From: Opitutaceae bacterium
GTDB taxonomy: Bacteria; Verrucomicrobiota; Verrucomicrobiia; Opitutales; Opitutaceae
Direction of reading: 5' to 3'
DNA length: 20,561 nucleotides
Assembly (NCBI GenBank): GCA_025352845.1
Contig: JANXSC010000568.1
Span: 1-20,561 of the forward strand
Part shown: piece after piece, positions 1 through 6,955 of the stretch
Numbering within the stretch: the stretch's first letter is position 1
Layout of the letters: every line of letters starts with the position of its first letter
Notes under the pieces: generated by a model
The model's database searches: none
Told to the model about the DNA's origin: nothing
The model's input: the letters and a program-made list of their open reading frames with translations, nothing else
Translations under genes and position numbers: made by a program

Positions 1-986
1 CCTACGTGCTCATCCACGAGAAGAAGATCGCGAATCTCCAGGAGTTTCTCCCGCTCCTCCAGGTTGTCGCCAAGAGCGGCAAGCCCCTCCTCGTCATCGC
101 CGAGGAAGTTGAAGGCGAAGCCCTCGCGGCTCTCGTCGTGAACAAGATTCGCGGCACGATCAACGTGTGCGCGGTCAAGGCCCCCGGCTTCGGCGATCGC
201 CGCAAGGCCATGCTCGAGGATATCGCGATTCTCACCGGCGGCCGTTGCATCACCGAGGACCTCGGCATTAAGCTCGAGAGCCTCACCATCGCCGATCTCG
301 GCAAGGCCAAGCGCATCACCGTCGACAAGGAAAACACCACCATCGTCGAAGGCGGCGGCAAGTCGTCCGACATCCAGGGCCGCGTGAAGCAAATCCGCCG
401 GCAGATCGACGAAACCACCTCCGACTATGATCGGGAGAAGCTCCAGGAGCGTCTCGCCAAGCTCGCCGGCGGTGTGGCCGTTATCAACGTCGGTGCGTCC
501 ACCGAAGTGGAGATGAAGGAAAAGAAGGCCCGCGTCGAAGACGCGCTGCACGCCACGCGCGCAGCCGTCGAAGAGGGCATCGTGGCCGGCGGCGGTGTCG
601 CGCTCCTGCGCTGCGGCAAGGCCATCGACGGCGTGAAACTCGAGGGCGACGAGGCGATCGGTGCACAGATCGTGCGCCGCGCGATCGAGTCCCCCATCCG
701 CATGCTCTGCGCCAACGCTGGCGTCGAGGGTGCGGTCGTCGTCGGGCAAGTGCTCGGCGGCAAAGGCAACTACGGCTACAATGTCGCCACCGGCGAATAC
801 GAGGACCTCGTGAAGGCCGGCGTGGTTGACCCGACGAAGGTCACCCGCACCGCGCTGCAGAACGCCGCGTCCATCGCCGGTCTCCTGCTCACGACCGAGT
901 GCATGATCACCGAGATCCCGGAAAAGAAGGAAGCTGCGGGCGGCGGTGGCCACGGCGGCCACGGCGGCGGCGGTATGGATTACTAA
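1..986 (+). CDS. groEL: Chaperonin GroEL, C-terminal part (5' end outside window)
   Basis: This is the C-terminal three fifths of the 60-kDa chaperonin, which forms the double-ring ATP-driven cytosolic folding chamber with GroES. The reading frame is already open at base 3 (Tyr codon), so the start lies outside the window. The GTG at 6 is an internal Val codon. Visible family landmarks are GKPLLVIAEEVEGEAL and VKAPGFGDRRKAML in the apical domain, then GGVAVINVGASTEVEMKEKK and the intermediate/equatorial block GIVAGGGVALLR. The equatorial end reads YGYNVATGEYEDLVKAGVVDP. About 327 of the usual roughly 545 residues are present. The tail is Gly/His rich (GGGGHGGHGGGGMDY) instead of the common GGM repeats. 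A terminator follows about 50 bases downstream, so groEL ends its transcript. Identification is certain. Whether the genome has further groEL copies cannot be seen. Confidence 0.98.
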   Translation, partial: YVLIHEKKIANLQEFLPLLQVVAKSGKPLLVIAEEVEGEALAALVVNKIRGTINVCAVKAPGFGDRRKAMLEDIAILTGGRCITEDLGIKLESLTIADLGKAKRITVDKENTTIVEGGGKSSDIQGRVKQIRRQIDETTSDYDREKLQERLAKLAGGVAVINVGASTEVEMKEKKARVEDALHATRAAVEEGIVAGGGVALLRCGKAIDGVKLEGDEAIGAQIVRRAIESPIRMLCANAGVEGAVVVGQVLGGKGNYGYNVATGEYEDLVKAGVVDPTKVTRTALQNAASIAGLLLTTECMITEIPEKKEAAGGGGHGGHGGGGMDY

Positions 987-1036
987 GTCCGCACGGCTCC
1001 AAGTCGCGGCTGAGTCAGCACGCAAACACTTCAAAG

Positions 1037-1065
1037 GCGCTCCCCGAACAGGGAGCGCTTTTTTT
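1037..1065 (+). terminator. Intrinsic terminator of groEL
   Basis: A perfect 8-bp stem (GCGCTCCC at 1037-1044 with GGGAGCGC at 1051-1058) encloses a 6-base loop and is followed directly by seven T (1059-1065). It starts 50 bases after the groEL stop codon on the same strand. This is a textbook Rho-independent terminator. Confidence 0.92.
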
Positions 1066-1203
1066 GCGCATTCGTTTCTGACATCAAATGCACTATTCGA
1101 CGAAGATCCGTTCACGGCCAGTTTTCGAAACAGGTGATCACCAAACTACTCGCCCAAGTGGGAACTGGAAAAGACGGGGCTCAGTGATGCCCCCAGCCTC
1201 CAT

Positions 1204-1314
1204 ATGGAACGCATCGTTCTTAGCACGGGCATGACTCAAGGCTTGCCGATAGTAGCGTGTGATTGCACCTCGCTTGACCTGCGCCGCGGTATCGTCCTTA
1301 TTGCGTCGATATGA
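1204..1314 (+). pseudogene. Remnant of the 5' end of a PhnP-like hydrolase gene, fused by ATGA to the antitoxin gene
   Basis: This is a 36-codon open frame starting at ATG 1204. Its first 21 codons align without gaps to the start of the intact metallo-hydrolase at 1924. Thirteen of 21 residues are identical, including the T-G, Q-G-x-P and A-C-D-C landmarks, and by my count 44 of 63 bases match. Beyond that, short deletions in multiples of three bases keep the frame and the similarity fades. Many differences are third-codon-position changes. That suggests the two sequences diverged while still coding, so this may be a piece of a related gene from another source. The stop TGA (1312-1314) overlaps the antitoxin ATG (1311-1313) as ATGA, so translation could be coupled. 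No metal-binding HxHxDH region is present, so it cannot be an active hydrolase. It may be a dead relic or may now act as a leader peptide. The bases from 1066 to 1203 show no gene that I can recognise. Confidence 0.7.
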
Positions 1315-1595
1315 CGACGCTCTCCCCGACCAAGGCCCGCGCCAATCTCACGCACTGGCTCAAGCGGGCCGTCGCAGGCGAAGACATCGGTATCCTCTGC
1401 GGCGACAAAGTTGTGGCGCTGCGCACGGTGAGTGTTTTCTCGGAAGACTCGGACTATGCCAAACGCGAGTATGGCGCGACCGCCGCGGAACTCGGCGCGT
1501 TCACGAAGCGGGCCGATGCCGAACTCAAGCGCGACCGCAAGGCCGGCCGGATGACCCGCTACAAGGGCGACTTCAATGCCGCCATTAAGCATTGA
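1311..1595 (+). CDS. Phd/YefM-family antitoxin of a type II toxin-antitoxin pair
   Basis: This is a 94-residue protein whose N-terminal half has the Phd/YefM dimer and DNA-binding pattern: TLSPTKARANLTHWLKRA, then a short turn and IGILCGDKVVALR. The C-terminal half is charged and helical (KRADAELKRDRKAGR), as expected for the segment that wraps around the toxin. Family members neutralise the partner toxin and repress their own operon by binding a palindrome near the promoter. The ATG at 1311 is favoured because the homology begins at once and the start forms an ATGA overlap with the upstream 36-codon remnant. The toxin gene starts 20 bases before this gene ends. This is a typical arrangement in which the antitoxin is made first. 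The family call is by motif. The exact subfamily is not known. Confidence 0.85.
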   Translation: MTTLSPTKARANLTHWLKRAVAGEDIGILCGDKVVALRTVSVFSEDSDYAKREYGATAAELGAFTKRADAELKRDRKAGRMTRYKGDFNAAIKH

Positions 1596-1860
1596 GTTCT
1601 CCGCGCGCTTCAAGGCGCAATCGCGTGCCCTGCCCGCCGCGCGGCAAGCACTGGTCGCCCACGCCGTGGCCGCCTTGGGCGATGCGTTCGGAAAACCGCA
1701 CCTGCACAGCGGCCTCGGCATCCAGCGATTGAAGCGGGATTACTTCGAGTTTCGCGCCGATCGCGACACGCGGATGGTGTTCAAGCTGGAAGGGAGCACC
1801 GCCAGCGTAATGCTCGTCGGCAATCACGACGACGTGCAGCGCTTCATCAAGAACCTGTAG
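1576..1860 (+). CDS. RelE/ParE-superfamily toxin
   Basis: This is a small basic protein of 94 residues that overlaps the antitoxin gene by 20 bases in another frame. The N-terminus has a helical hairpin region (SARFKAQSRALPAARQALVAHAV). It is followed by FGKPHLHSGLGIQRLKRDYFEFRAD and the strand-rich TRMVFKLEG and VMLVGNHDDVQRFI. This order (two helices, then a four-stranded sheet with conserved Arg and a late GNHDDV) fits the RelE/ParE fold as found in many Phd-linked toxins. RelE-like members cut mRNA on the ribosome and ParE-like ones poison gyrase. The sequence alone does not decide which applies here. The frame is intact and the pair looks complete, so it may be functional. Confidence 0.8.
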   Translation: MPPLSIEFSARFKAQSRALPAARQALVAHAVAALGDAFGKPHLHSGLGIQRLKRDYFEFRADRDTRMVFKLEGSTASVMLVGNHDDVQRFIKNL

Positions 1861-1923
1861 CGGGGAACGCCCGCCTTTCGCCTTTCCATCGGCGCTAACC
1901 GTGCCATCCGTGATTGGGCGATC

Positions 1924-2703
1924 ATGGAAATTATTTTTCTCGGCACCGGCACCTCGCAGGGCGTGCCGATGATTGCGTGCGACTGCCGCGTCTGCACCTC
2001 GGTGGATCCGCGCAACTGCCGCACACGCGCGTCGGTGCACGTCGTGATGGACGGCCTGCACGTGCAGGTCGATGCCGCGCCCGAGTTCCGGTTGCAGTGT
2101 CTGCGCGAACGCATCGTGCAGACGGACCTCTTCGTCCTCACGCATGGGCATGCGGATCATGTCGCGGGCATGGACGACCTGCGGCGCTTCTGCGATTTGA
2201 TCGGGGGCAACGCGCTCACGGTTTATTCGACGGAAGAGGGGATGGGCCGCGTGCTCGCGATGTTTCCCTACGCGATCGCCGAGCGCCCGATTGCGAAAGG
2301 CTACGTGGCGTTCAAGCTCATTGCCATGCCCGAAGCACTCGATTTGCCGCAGGGCACGATTCAATCGACGCTGCTCCCGCACGGCGGCCTCAACACCCTT
2401 GGCCTCATTTTCACCGAGCGCAGCAGCGGGAAAAAATTCGCCTACTACACCGATTGCAAGCGCGTGCCGCGTGAGGCCGTCGCGCTCGCGCGCGGCGCCG
2501 ACGCCGTGGTGCTCGACGGTCTGCGCCCCCTCCCGCACCCGACGCACATGTCGATCGACGAAGCCGTCGCCGTCGCGCGCGAGATCGCGGCACCATCCAC
2601 TTGGATCACTCACCTGACACACCTGAACGATCACGCCGAGCTGGAGGCTTCACTGCCGGCTGGGATTCGGCCGGCTTACGACGGGTTGCGACTGTCGCTG
2701 TAA
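1924..2703 (+). CDS. Metallo-beta-lactamase-fold hydrolase, PhnP-like (cyclic phosphodiesterase type)
   Basis: This is a 259-residue cytosolic protein. The N-terminus FLGTGTSQGVP is followed by C19-D-C21-x-x-C24, the structural metal site known from PhnP-type enzymes. The metallo-hydrolase motif THGHADHVAGMDDLR carries the di-metal ligands H74, H76, D78 and H79. Later ligands are visible as the Asp in YYTDCK, the His pair in PHPTHMSIDEA, and a late TWITHLTH. PhnP hydrolyses 5-phosphoribosyl 1,2-cyclic phosphate in phosphonate breakdown. No other phn gene is near, so a general cyclic phosphodiesterase role is a safer statement than phosphonate use. The start at 1924 gives the family N-terminus exactly. 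No Shine-Dalgarno is visible. A partial relic of a related 5' end lies upstream of the toxin-antitoxin pair at 1204. Confidence 0.85.
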   Translation: MEIIFLGTGTSQGVPMIACDCRVCTSVDPRNCRTRASVHVVMDGLHVQVDAAPEFRLQCLRERIVQTDLFVLTHGHADHVAGMDDLRRFCDLIGGNALTVYSTEEGMGRVLAMFPYAIAERPIAKGYVAFKLIAMPEALDLPQGTIQSTLLPHGGLNTLGLIFTERSSGKKFAYYTDCKRVPREAVALARGADAVVLDGLRPLPHPTHMSIDEAVAVAREIAAPSTWITHLTHLNDHAELEASLPAGIRPAYDGLRLSL

Positions 2704-2746
2704 GACAGCCTCGCAAATCTTCGCGGCTCCAGAAATCAGCCCCACC

Positions 2747-3233
2747 ATGACTCCGCTCCGCCAGCGCATTCTGAAAACCTCCGCTCCCGCCGCCACCGCC
2801 CTCATCCGGCTCATGGTCGGCGGCGTGTTCCTCTCCGAAGGCATCCAGAAGTTTCTCTACCCCGCAGAACTGGCCGCCGGTCGCTTCGCAAAAATCGGCT
2901 TGCCGGCCCCCGAGATGCTCGGGCCCTTCGTCGGTGCCGTCGAGATCGTCTGTGGCAGCCTGCTTCTGCTGGGCCTCCTGACACGCCTCGCCGCGATCCC
3001 GCTGATCATCACCATGTGCATGGCCATGATCTCAATCAAAGTGCCGATTTTGATGGGGCAGGAGATGTGGGGGATTCTCACTGCGGCCGCTGCCACACTA
3101 CGGGGTCTGGCCGATGCTGCATGAGGCGAGGAACGATCTGTGCATGCTCCTCGGCGCCACGTTTCTTCTGGTCGTCGGCGCGGGCCGCTGGTCGTTCGAT
3201 GCGCGCTTGAGCGACGGGCGGACGCAGCCGTGA
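2747..3233 (+). pseudogene. DoxX-family membrane protein, frameshifted in a G run
   Basis: DoxX-type proteins are small four-helix inner-membrane proteins, some linked to quinone or sulfur chemistry. The frame starting at 2747 gives TALIRLMVGGVFLSEGIQKF, the glycine-rich GPFVGAVEIVCGSLLLLG and KVPILMGQEMW. It then leaves the family pattern and stops at 3124 (125 residues). If one G is removed from the five-G run at 3069-3073, the frame continues as PHYGVWPMLHEARNDLC, then LLGATFLLVVGAGRWSFDAR and stops at 3231-3233. This gives about 161 residues, the normal family length and ending. The gene is therefore either a recent pseudogene or a single-base sequencing error. Nothing else in it is decayed, which favours a very recent change or an error. 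It follows the hydrolase gene by 43 bases on the same strand. Confidence 0.8.
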
Positions 3234-3307
3234 GAGTGGCCGGACCGGAGCCCGGCAGCACCAGTCCGAAATTTTTCGCCACGGCGGCCCGCCGCGCTCC
3301 CTTCCTG

Positions 3308-3544
3308 CTACGCGGGCTGCGCGCTGCCGCGCCATGCGGGCTCGCTGTGTTCGCCGTAATGTTCAAACGCCTTGCGCAATCCGCCCAGCACCTCGGCGCC
3401 GGTTTCGCACAGTGCCTTGAACTGCGGTTCGTCGACACGCCCGACGTCTTTGCGCAGGTGTTCGATGAGTTCGGTGATCTCGCGTTTCAGGTTTTCGCAG
3501 TGAACAGCAGGGCTGGAGGAGGTTTCATTTTGGTTGGTTTTCAT
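3308..3544 (-). CDS. Small soluble hypothetical protein
   Basis: I do not recognise the family. The 78-residue product is acidic to neutral and predicted mostly helical: ENLKREITELIEHLRKDVGR, then EPQFKALCETGAEVLGGLRKAF. The ends are Ser/Thr/Asn and Pro rich. It has no signal peptide or membrane segment. The helical, charged pattern recalls small stress-associated proteins of the ElaB/DUF883 kind but lacks their C-terminal membrane anchor, so I do not assign it. It faces the broken DoxX gene tail to tail and is divergent from the RND operon. No clear Shine-Dalgarno precedes the ATG. The frame is real-looking (codon use like neighbours), but the existence of the protein is inferred. Confidence 0.5.
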   Translation of the reverse strand: MKTNQNETSSSPAVHCENLKREITELIEHLRKDVGRVDEPQFKALCETGAEVLGGLRKAFEHYGEHSEPAWRGSAQPA

Positions 3545-3660
3545 AGCCGTTCAAACTGACCCACTGGCGCGGGCAGAGTTTCATGCGCCGAAAAAAAACT
3601 CTCGCAAACGACCTCCCGACCATTGTTCTTTGCCCCTCCCCGATTACTTCAGAGCATGTT

Positions 3661-3671
3661 CCCCCCCCCCC
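3661..3671. repeat. Run of eleven C upstream of the RND operon
   Basis: An uninterrupted C11 tract lies 82 bases before the RND pump start codon. The region between 3545 and 3753 has no gene that I can support and probably holds the promoter of the efflux operon. Long homopolymers mutate by slippage, and one in a promoter or leader may alter expression. It may also be a sequencing length error. I could not place reliable -35 and -10 boxes here. Confidence 0.6.
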
Positions 3672-3753
3672 AGATATTTACTCGTCGCTGAATTGTTCCT
3701 ATTGCGGGGGTAACGTCGGCCATTTCTAAGCGCTTCTTTTTCGCCGCCTCCGC

Positions 3754-6700
3754 ATGAATTTCCTCCAACTCGCCCTGCGTCGTCCCCTCTCGGTCGTAGT
3801 TCTTGTTATCGCGGTCGCGCTCGCGGCGGGTCTTGCCATCCAACGGATGTCGCGCGACATCTTTCCGCCGCTCGGCATCCCGACCATTTACGTCGCCCAG
3901 CCGTATGGCGGCATGGACCCGGCGCAGATGGAGGGCTACCTGACCTACCGCTACGAGTATCACTTCCTCTACATCGCCGGGATCGAGCACGTGGAGTCCA
4001 AATCGATTCAGGGCGCTTCGATCATGAAGCTCCAGTTCCACCCGGGCACCGACATGTCGCAGGCGCTGTCGGAAGTGATCGCCTACGTGAACCGTTCCCG
4101 GGCGTTCATGCCGGCGGGCACGCCTGCGCCATTCGTCACGCGTTTCGATGCCGGCAGCGTGGCGGTCGGCTATCTTGTTTTTTCGACCGACAACCCCAAC
4201 CGCACGCTCAGCGAAATGCAGGATCAGGCGCTCAACCGCGTGCGCCCGGCCTTCGCGACCCTGCCCGGTGTGTCGGCCCCGCCGCCCTTCGGCGGCAGCT
4301 CGCGCGGCATCATCGTCAACGTGGACCCCGAGCGGATGCGGGCCTACGGCCTCTCGCCGGACGAAATCGTAAAGGCGCTCGCCGAGGCCAACACGATCAG
4401 CCCCTCCGGCAACATGAACCTCGGGGACAAGTATCCGATCGTGGAAATGAATTCGATCGTGAAGAACCCCAAGGATCTCGAGGCGGTTCCGCTGCGCCGA
4501 AATGACCAGGGCGCCGTGTTCGTGCGCGATGTCGCCACGATCATCGACGGCGCCGACATCACGACGGCCCACGCGTTGGCGAACGGCCTTCGCACGGTGT
4601 ATCTGCCGGTCACCAAGCGCGGCGATGCCTCGACCCTTGCCGTGGTCGACCTTGTCAAAAAGAACATCCCCGAGTTTCAAAAAATCCTGCCCGACGACAT
4701 CAAGGTCAGCTATGTGTTCGACCAGTCGCCGGTGGTGAACCGCTCGATCAACGACGTGCTGAAGGAAGGCGGCCTCGGCGCGATCCTCACCGGAATCATG
4801 GTGCTGCTCTTCCTGCGCGACTGGCGAAGCGCGTTTATCGTGGTGATCAACATCCCGCTCTCGTTGCTGGGCGCGGTGTTCGCGCTGTGGATCTCGGGCG
4901 AGACGATTCACCTCATGACGCTGGGAGGCCTGGCGCTCGCCATCGGCATCCTCGTCGACGAATCGACGGTCGCCGTGGAAAACATCCATGCGCACATCGC
5001 GCGCGGTTCCCCTGTCTCCCGCGCCGCGCTCGACGGCACGAGGGAGACGGCGCTGCCGCGGTTGCTCGCCATGCTGTGTGTTCTGGCCGTGTTTATCCCG
5101 GCGTTTTTCATGGTCGGTGCGGCGAGGGCTCTGTTCGTTCCGATGGCGCTGGCCGTCGGATTCTCGATGATCGCCTCCTACCTGTTGTCGAGCACGCTGG
5201 TCCCGATCCTCTCCGTCTGGCTGCTTCGCGGCCACTCCTCCGAGATCCACGAGGCCTCGTATTTCTCCAAAATGCAGCGGGGCTACGGCAGTGTCCTGCG
5301 CGGACTCGTGGTGGTGCGCTGGCCGCTCGCGCTCGTTTACCTCGCAGTCTGCGGCGGGATCATCTGGGTGTTCGGGGCACGCCTTGGCACCGAGATTTTT
5401 CCGAAGACGGACAATGGCCAGTTTGCGCTGCGCCTGCGCGCACCGAGCGGCACGCGCGTCGACCTGACGGAGGCGCTGGCGAAAAAAGTGCTCGATACCA
5501 TCGCCCGCGAAGCCGGCGGCGCCGACAAGATCGACGTCACCATCGGCATGGTCGGCGTGCATAATTCCAGCTTCCCGGTGAACCTCGTCCATCTCTGGAA
5601 TGGCGGTCCCGAGGAAGGCTGGCTGGCCGTGCAACTCAAGCCCCGCACGGGCATTCACATCGAGGCATTCAAGGAGAAGCTCCGCGGCGTGTTCGCGCGC
5701 GAGCTGCCCGACGTGCGATTCTCTTTTGAGCCGCAGGACATCGTTTCGCGGGTGATGAGCTTCGGCTCGCCCACGCCGGTGGAAATCGCGATCAGCGGTT
5801 CCCCGCTGGCGGTGAGCAAGGCGCATGCGGACCTGATCATCGAGCAGATGAAAAAAATTCCCTACCTGCGGGACATTCAGATCGCCCAGACTTTGGACTA
5901 TCCGACCATCGCCGTGAACGTGGATCGCGAACGCGCGGGCCTGATGGGCGTGCAGATGTCGGACGTCACCCGCTCGGTCGTCGCCGCAACGACGTCCAGT
6001 CGCTTCACGACTCCCATCTTCTGGGCCGACCCCGGTTCCGGAATCAGCTTCAATCTTCAGGTCCAAATTCCCGAGGCGAAAACCACGACGATGGAAGATT
6101 TGGGCAATGTGCCCGTTGCGTCGAGCCGGGGGGAAGCGGTCCTGTTGCGCAACATCGCCACGCTCGCTCCGGGCACCGCGGTGGGCATGTATGAGCGCTA
6201 CAACCTGGCGCGCCTCGTCAGCATCACGGCCAATATCCACGGCGGCGATCTCGGCACGGCGATGCGCGCGATTCGCCAGGCGGTCGCTGACGCCGGTCCG
6301 CTCCCGCAACCGTCGACCAAGGTGGATTTCCGCGGCCAGGTTATCCCGCTGGAGCAACTGCTCGATGGGTTTCGCTCGGGCCTGATTATCGCGGTGATTG
6401 TAATCTTCCTGATGCTCGCGGCGAATTTCGAGTCGCTGCGGCTCGCGTTTGCCGTCGTGTCGACCGTGCCCGCGGTGATCGCCGGCGTGGTGCTCGCGCT
6501 GTGGTTCACCGGCACCACGCTCAACATCCAATCCGCCATGGGCGCAATCATGGCGGTGGGCGTGGCGGTCGCGAATGCGATTCTGCTCGTCACCTTTGCC
6601 GAGCGCAGCCGGATCCAAAGCAACGACGCGCTGGCCGCGGCGGTGGACGGTGGCCGCAGCCGGCTCCGTCCGATTCTCATGACAAGTTTTGCGATGATCG

Positions 6701-6924
6701 CAGGCATGGTGCCGCTGGCCCTCGGTTTCGGCGAGAGTGGCGATCAGACCGCTCCTCTTGGCCGGGCCGTGGTCGGCGGACTGGCGCTGGCAACCGTTGC
6801 CACGCTCTTTATCCTGCCGGCCTTCTTCGCCATTATCCGTCGTCGTTCCTCCACGCGGTCGGGTTCACTCGATCCCGACGATCCCTTGAGCGGGCATTTC
6901 GTTTCCCCTGTCGGTCACAAGTAA
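3754..6924 (+). CDS. RND-family efflux pump, inner-membrane permease (AcrB-like superfamily)
   Basis: This 1056-residue proton-driven transporter shows the two-fold repeated RND architecture. An N-terminal helix (MNFLQLALRRPLSVVVLVIAV) and a large periplasmic loop precede helices 2-6 (from about residue 335), including GGLALAIGILVDESTVAVEN. A second large loop then leads into the C-terminal helix bundle (GAIMAVGVAVANAILLVTFA and LRPILMTSFAMIAGMVPLAL). The relay position equivalent to AcrB D407-D408 is D402-E403. The position of AcrB K940 is Ala (A940), followed by a conserved Asn. This variant belongs to a non-enterobacterial RND branch, so substrate range cannot be predicted. It is the first gene of a three-gene operon. 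The adaptor starts 31 bases downstream. The start at 3754 gives the usual short cytoplasmic N-terminus. Confidence 0.93.
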   Translation: MNFLQLALRRPLSVVVLVIAVALAAGLAIQRMSRDIFPPLGIPTIYVAQPYGGMDPAQMEGYLTYRYEYHFLYIAGIEHVESKSIQGASIMKLQFHPGTDMSQALSEVIAYVNRSRAFMPAGTPAPFVTRFDAGSVAVGYLVFSTDNPNRTLSEMQDQALNRVRPAFATLPGVSAPPPFGGSSRGIIVNVDPERMRAYGLSPDEIVKALAEANTISPSGNMNLGDKYPIVEMNSIVKNPKDLEAVPLRRNDQGAVFVRDVATIIDGADITTAHALANGLRTVYLPVTKRGDASTLAVVDLVKKNIPEFQKILPDDIKVSYVFDQSPVVNRSINDVLKEGGLGAILTGIMVLLFLRDWRSAFIVVINIPLSLLGAVFALWISGETIHLMTLGGLALAIGILVDESTVAVENIHAHIARGSPVSRAALDGTRETALPRLLAMLCVLAVFIPAFFMVGAARALFVPMALAVGFSMIASYLLSSTLVPILSVWLLRGHSSEIHEASYFSKMQRGYGSVLRGLVVVRWPLALVYLAVCGGIIWVFGARLGTEIFPKTDNGQFALRLRAPSGTRVDLTEALAKKVLDTIAREAGGADKIDVTIGMVGVHNSSFPVNLVHLWNGGPEEGWLAVQLKPRTGIHIEAFKEKLRGVFARELPDVRFSFEPQDIVSRVMSFGSPTPVEIAISGSPLAVSKAHADLIIEQMKKIPYLRDIQIAQTLDYPTIAVNVDRERAGLMGVQMSDVTRSVVAATTSSRFTTPIFWADPGSGISFNLQVQIPEAKTTTMEDLGNVPVASSRGEAVLLRNIATLAPGTAVGMYERYNLARLVSITANIHGGDLGTAMRAIRQAVADAGPLPQPSTKVDFRGQVIPLEQLLDGFRSGLIIAVIVIFLMLAANFESLRLAFAVVSTVPAVIAGVVLALWFTGTTLNIQSAMGAIMAVGVAVANAILLVTFAERSRIQSNDALAAAVDGGRSRLRPILMTSFAMIAGMVPLALGFGESGDQTAPLGRAVVGGLALATVATLFILPAFFAIIRRRSSTRSGSLDPDDPLSGHFVSPVGHK

Positions 6925-6955
6925 TCCCGCCGCAATCACAACTCGTTCGATTCGT

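Noticed and set aside
2205..2216. GGCAACGCGCTC in the hydrolase gene, resembling the palindrome arm at 8140
   Set aside because: Only a short match without the partner arm. Expected by chance in coding GC-rich DNA.
1585..2634. 349-residue minus-strand open frame opposite the toxin and hydrolase genes
   Set aside because: The composition is typical of an antisense shadow, and the opposite strand carries clear motifs.
3241..3276. Possible terminator CGGAC/GTCCG followed by AAATTTTT after the DoxX gene
   Set aside because: The stem is only 5 bp with an 18-base loop, which is weak in this GC content.
3527..3584. 19-codon minus-strand frame MKLCPRQWVSLNGYENQPK overlapping the start of the small hypothetical gene
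   Set aside because: It is too short to separate from chance and has no ribosome-binding site. An upstream ORF role cannot be supported from sequence alone.
3649..6618. 989-residue open frame on the minus strand opposite the RND pump
   Set aside because: It is a GC-driven antisense shadow: Arg/His/Asp/Gly-rich translation, no family pattern, while the plus strand has a full RND sequence.
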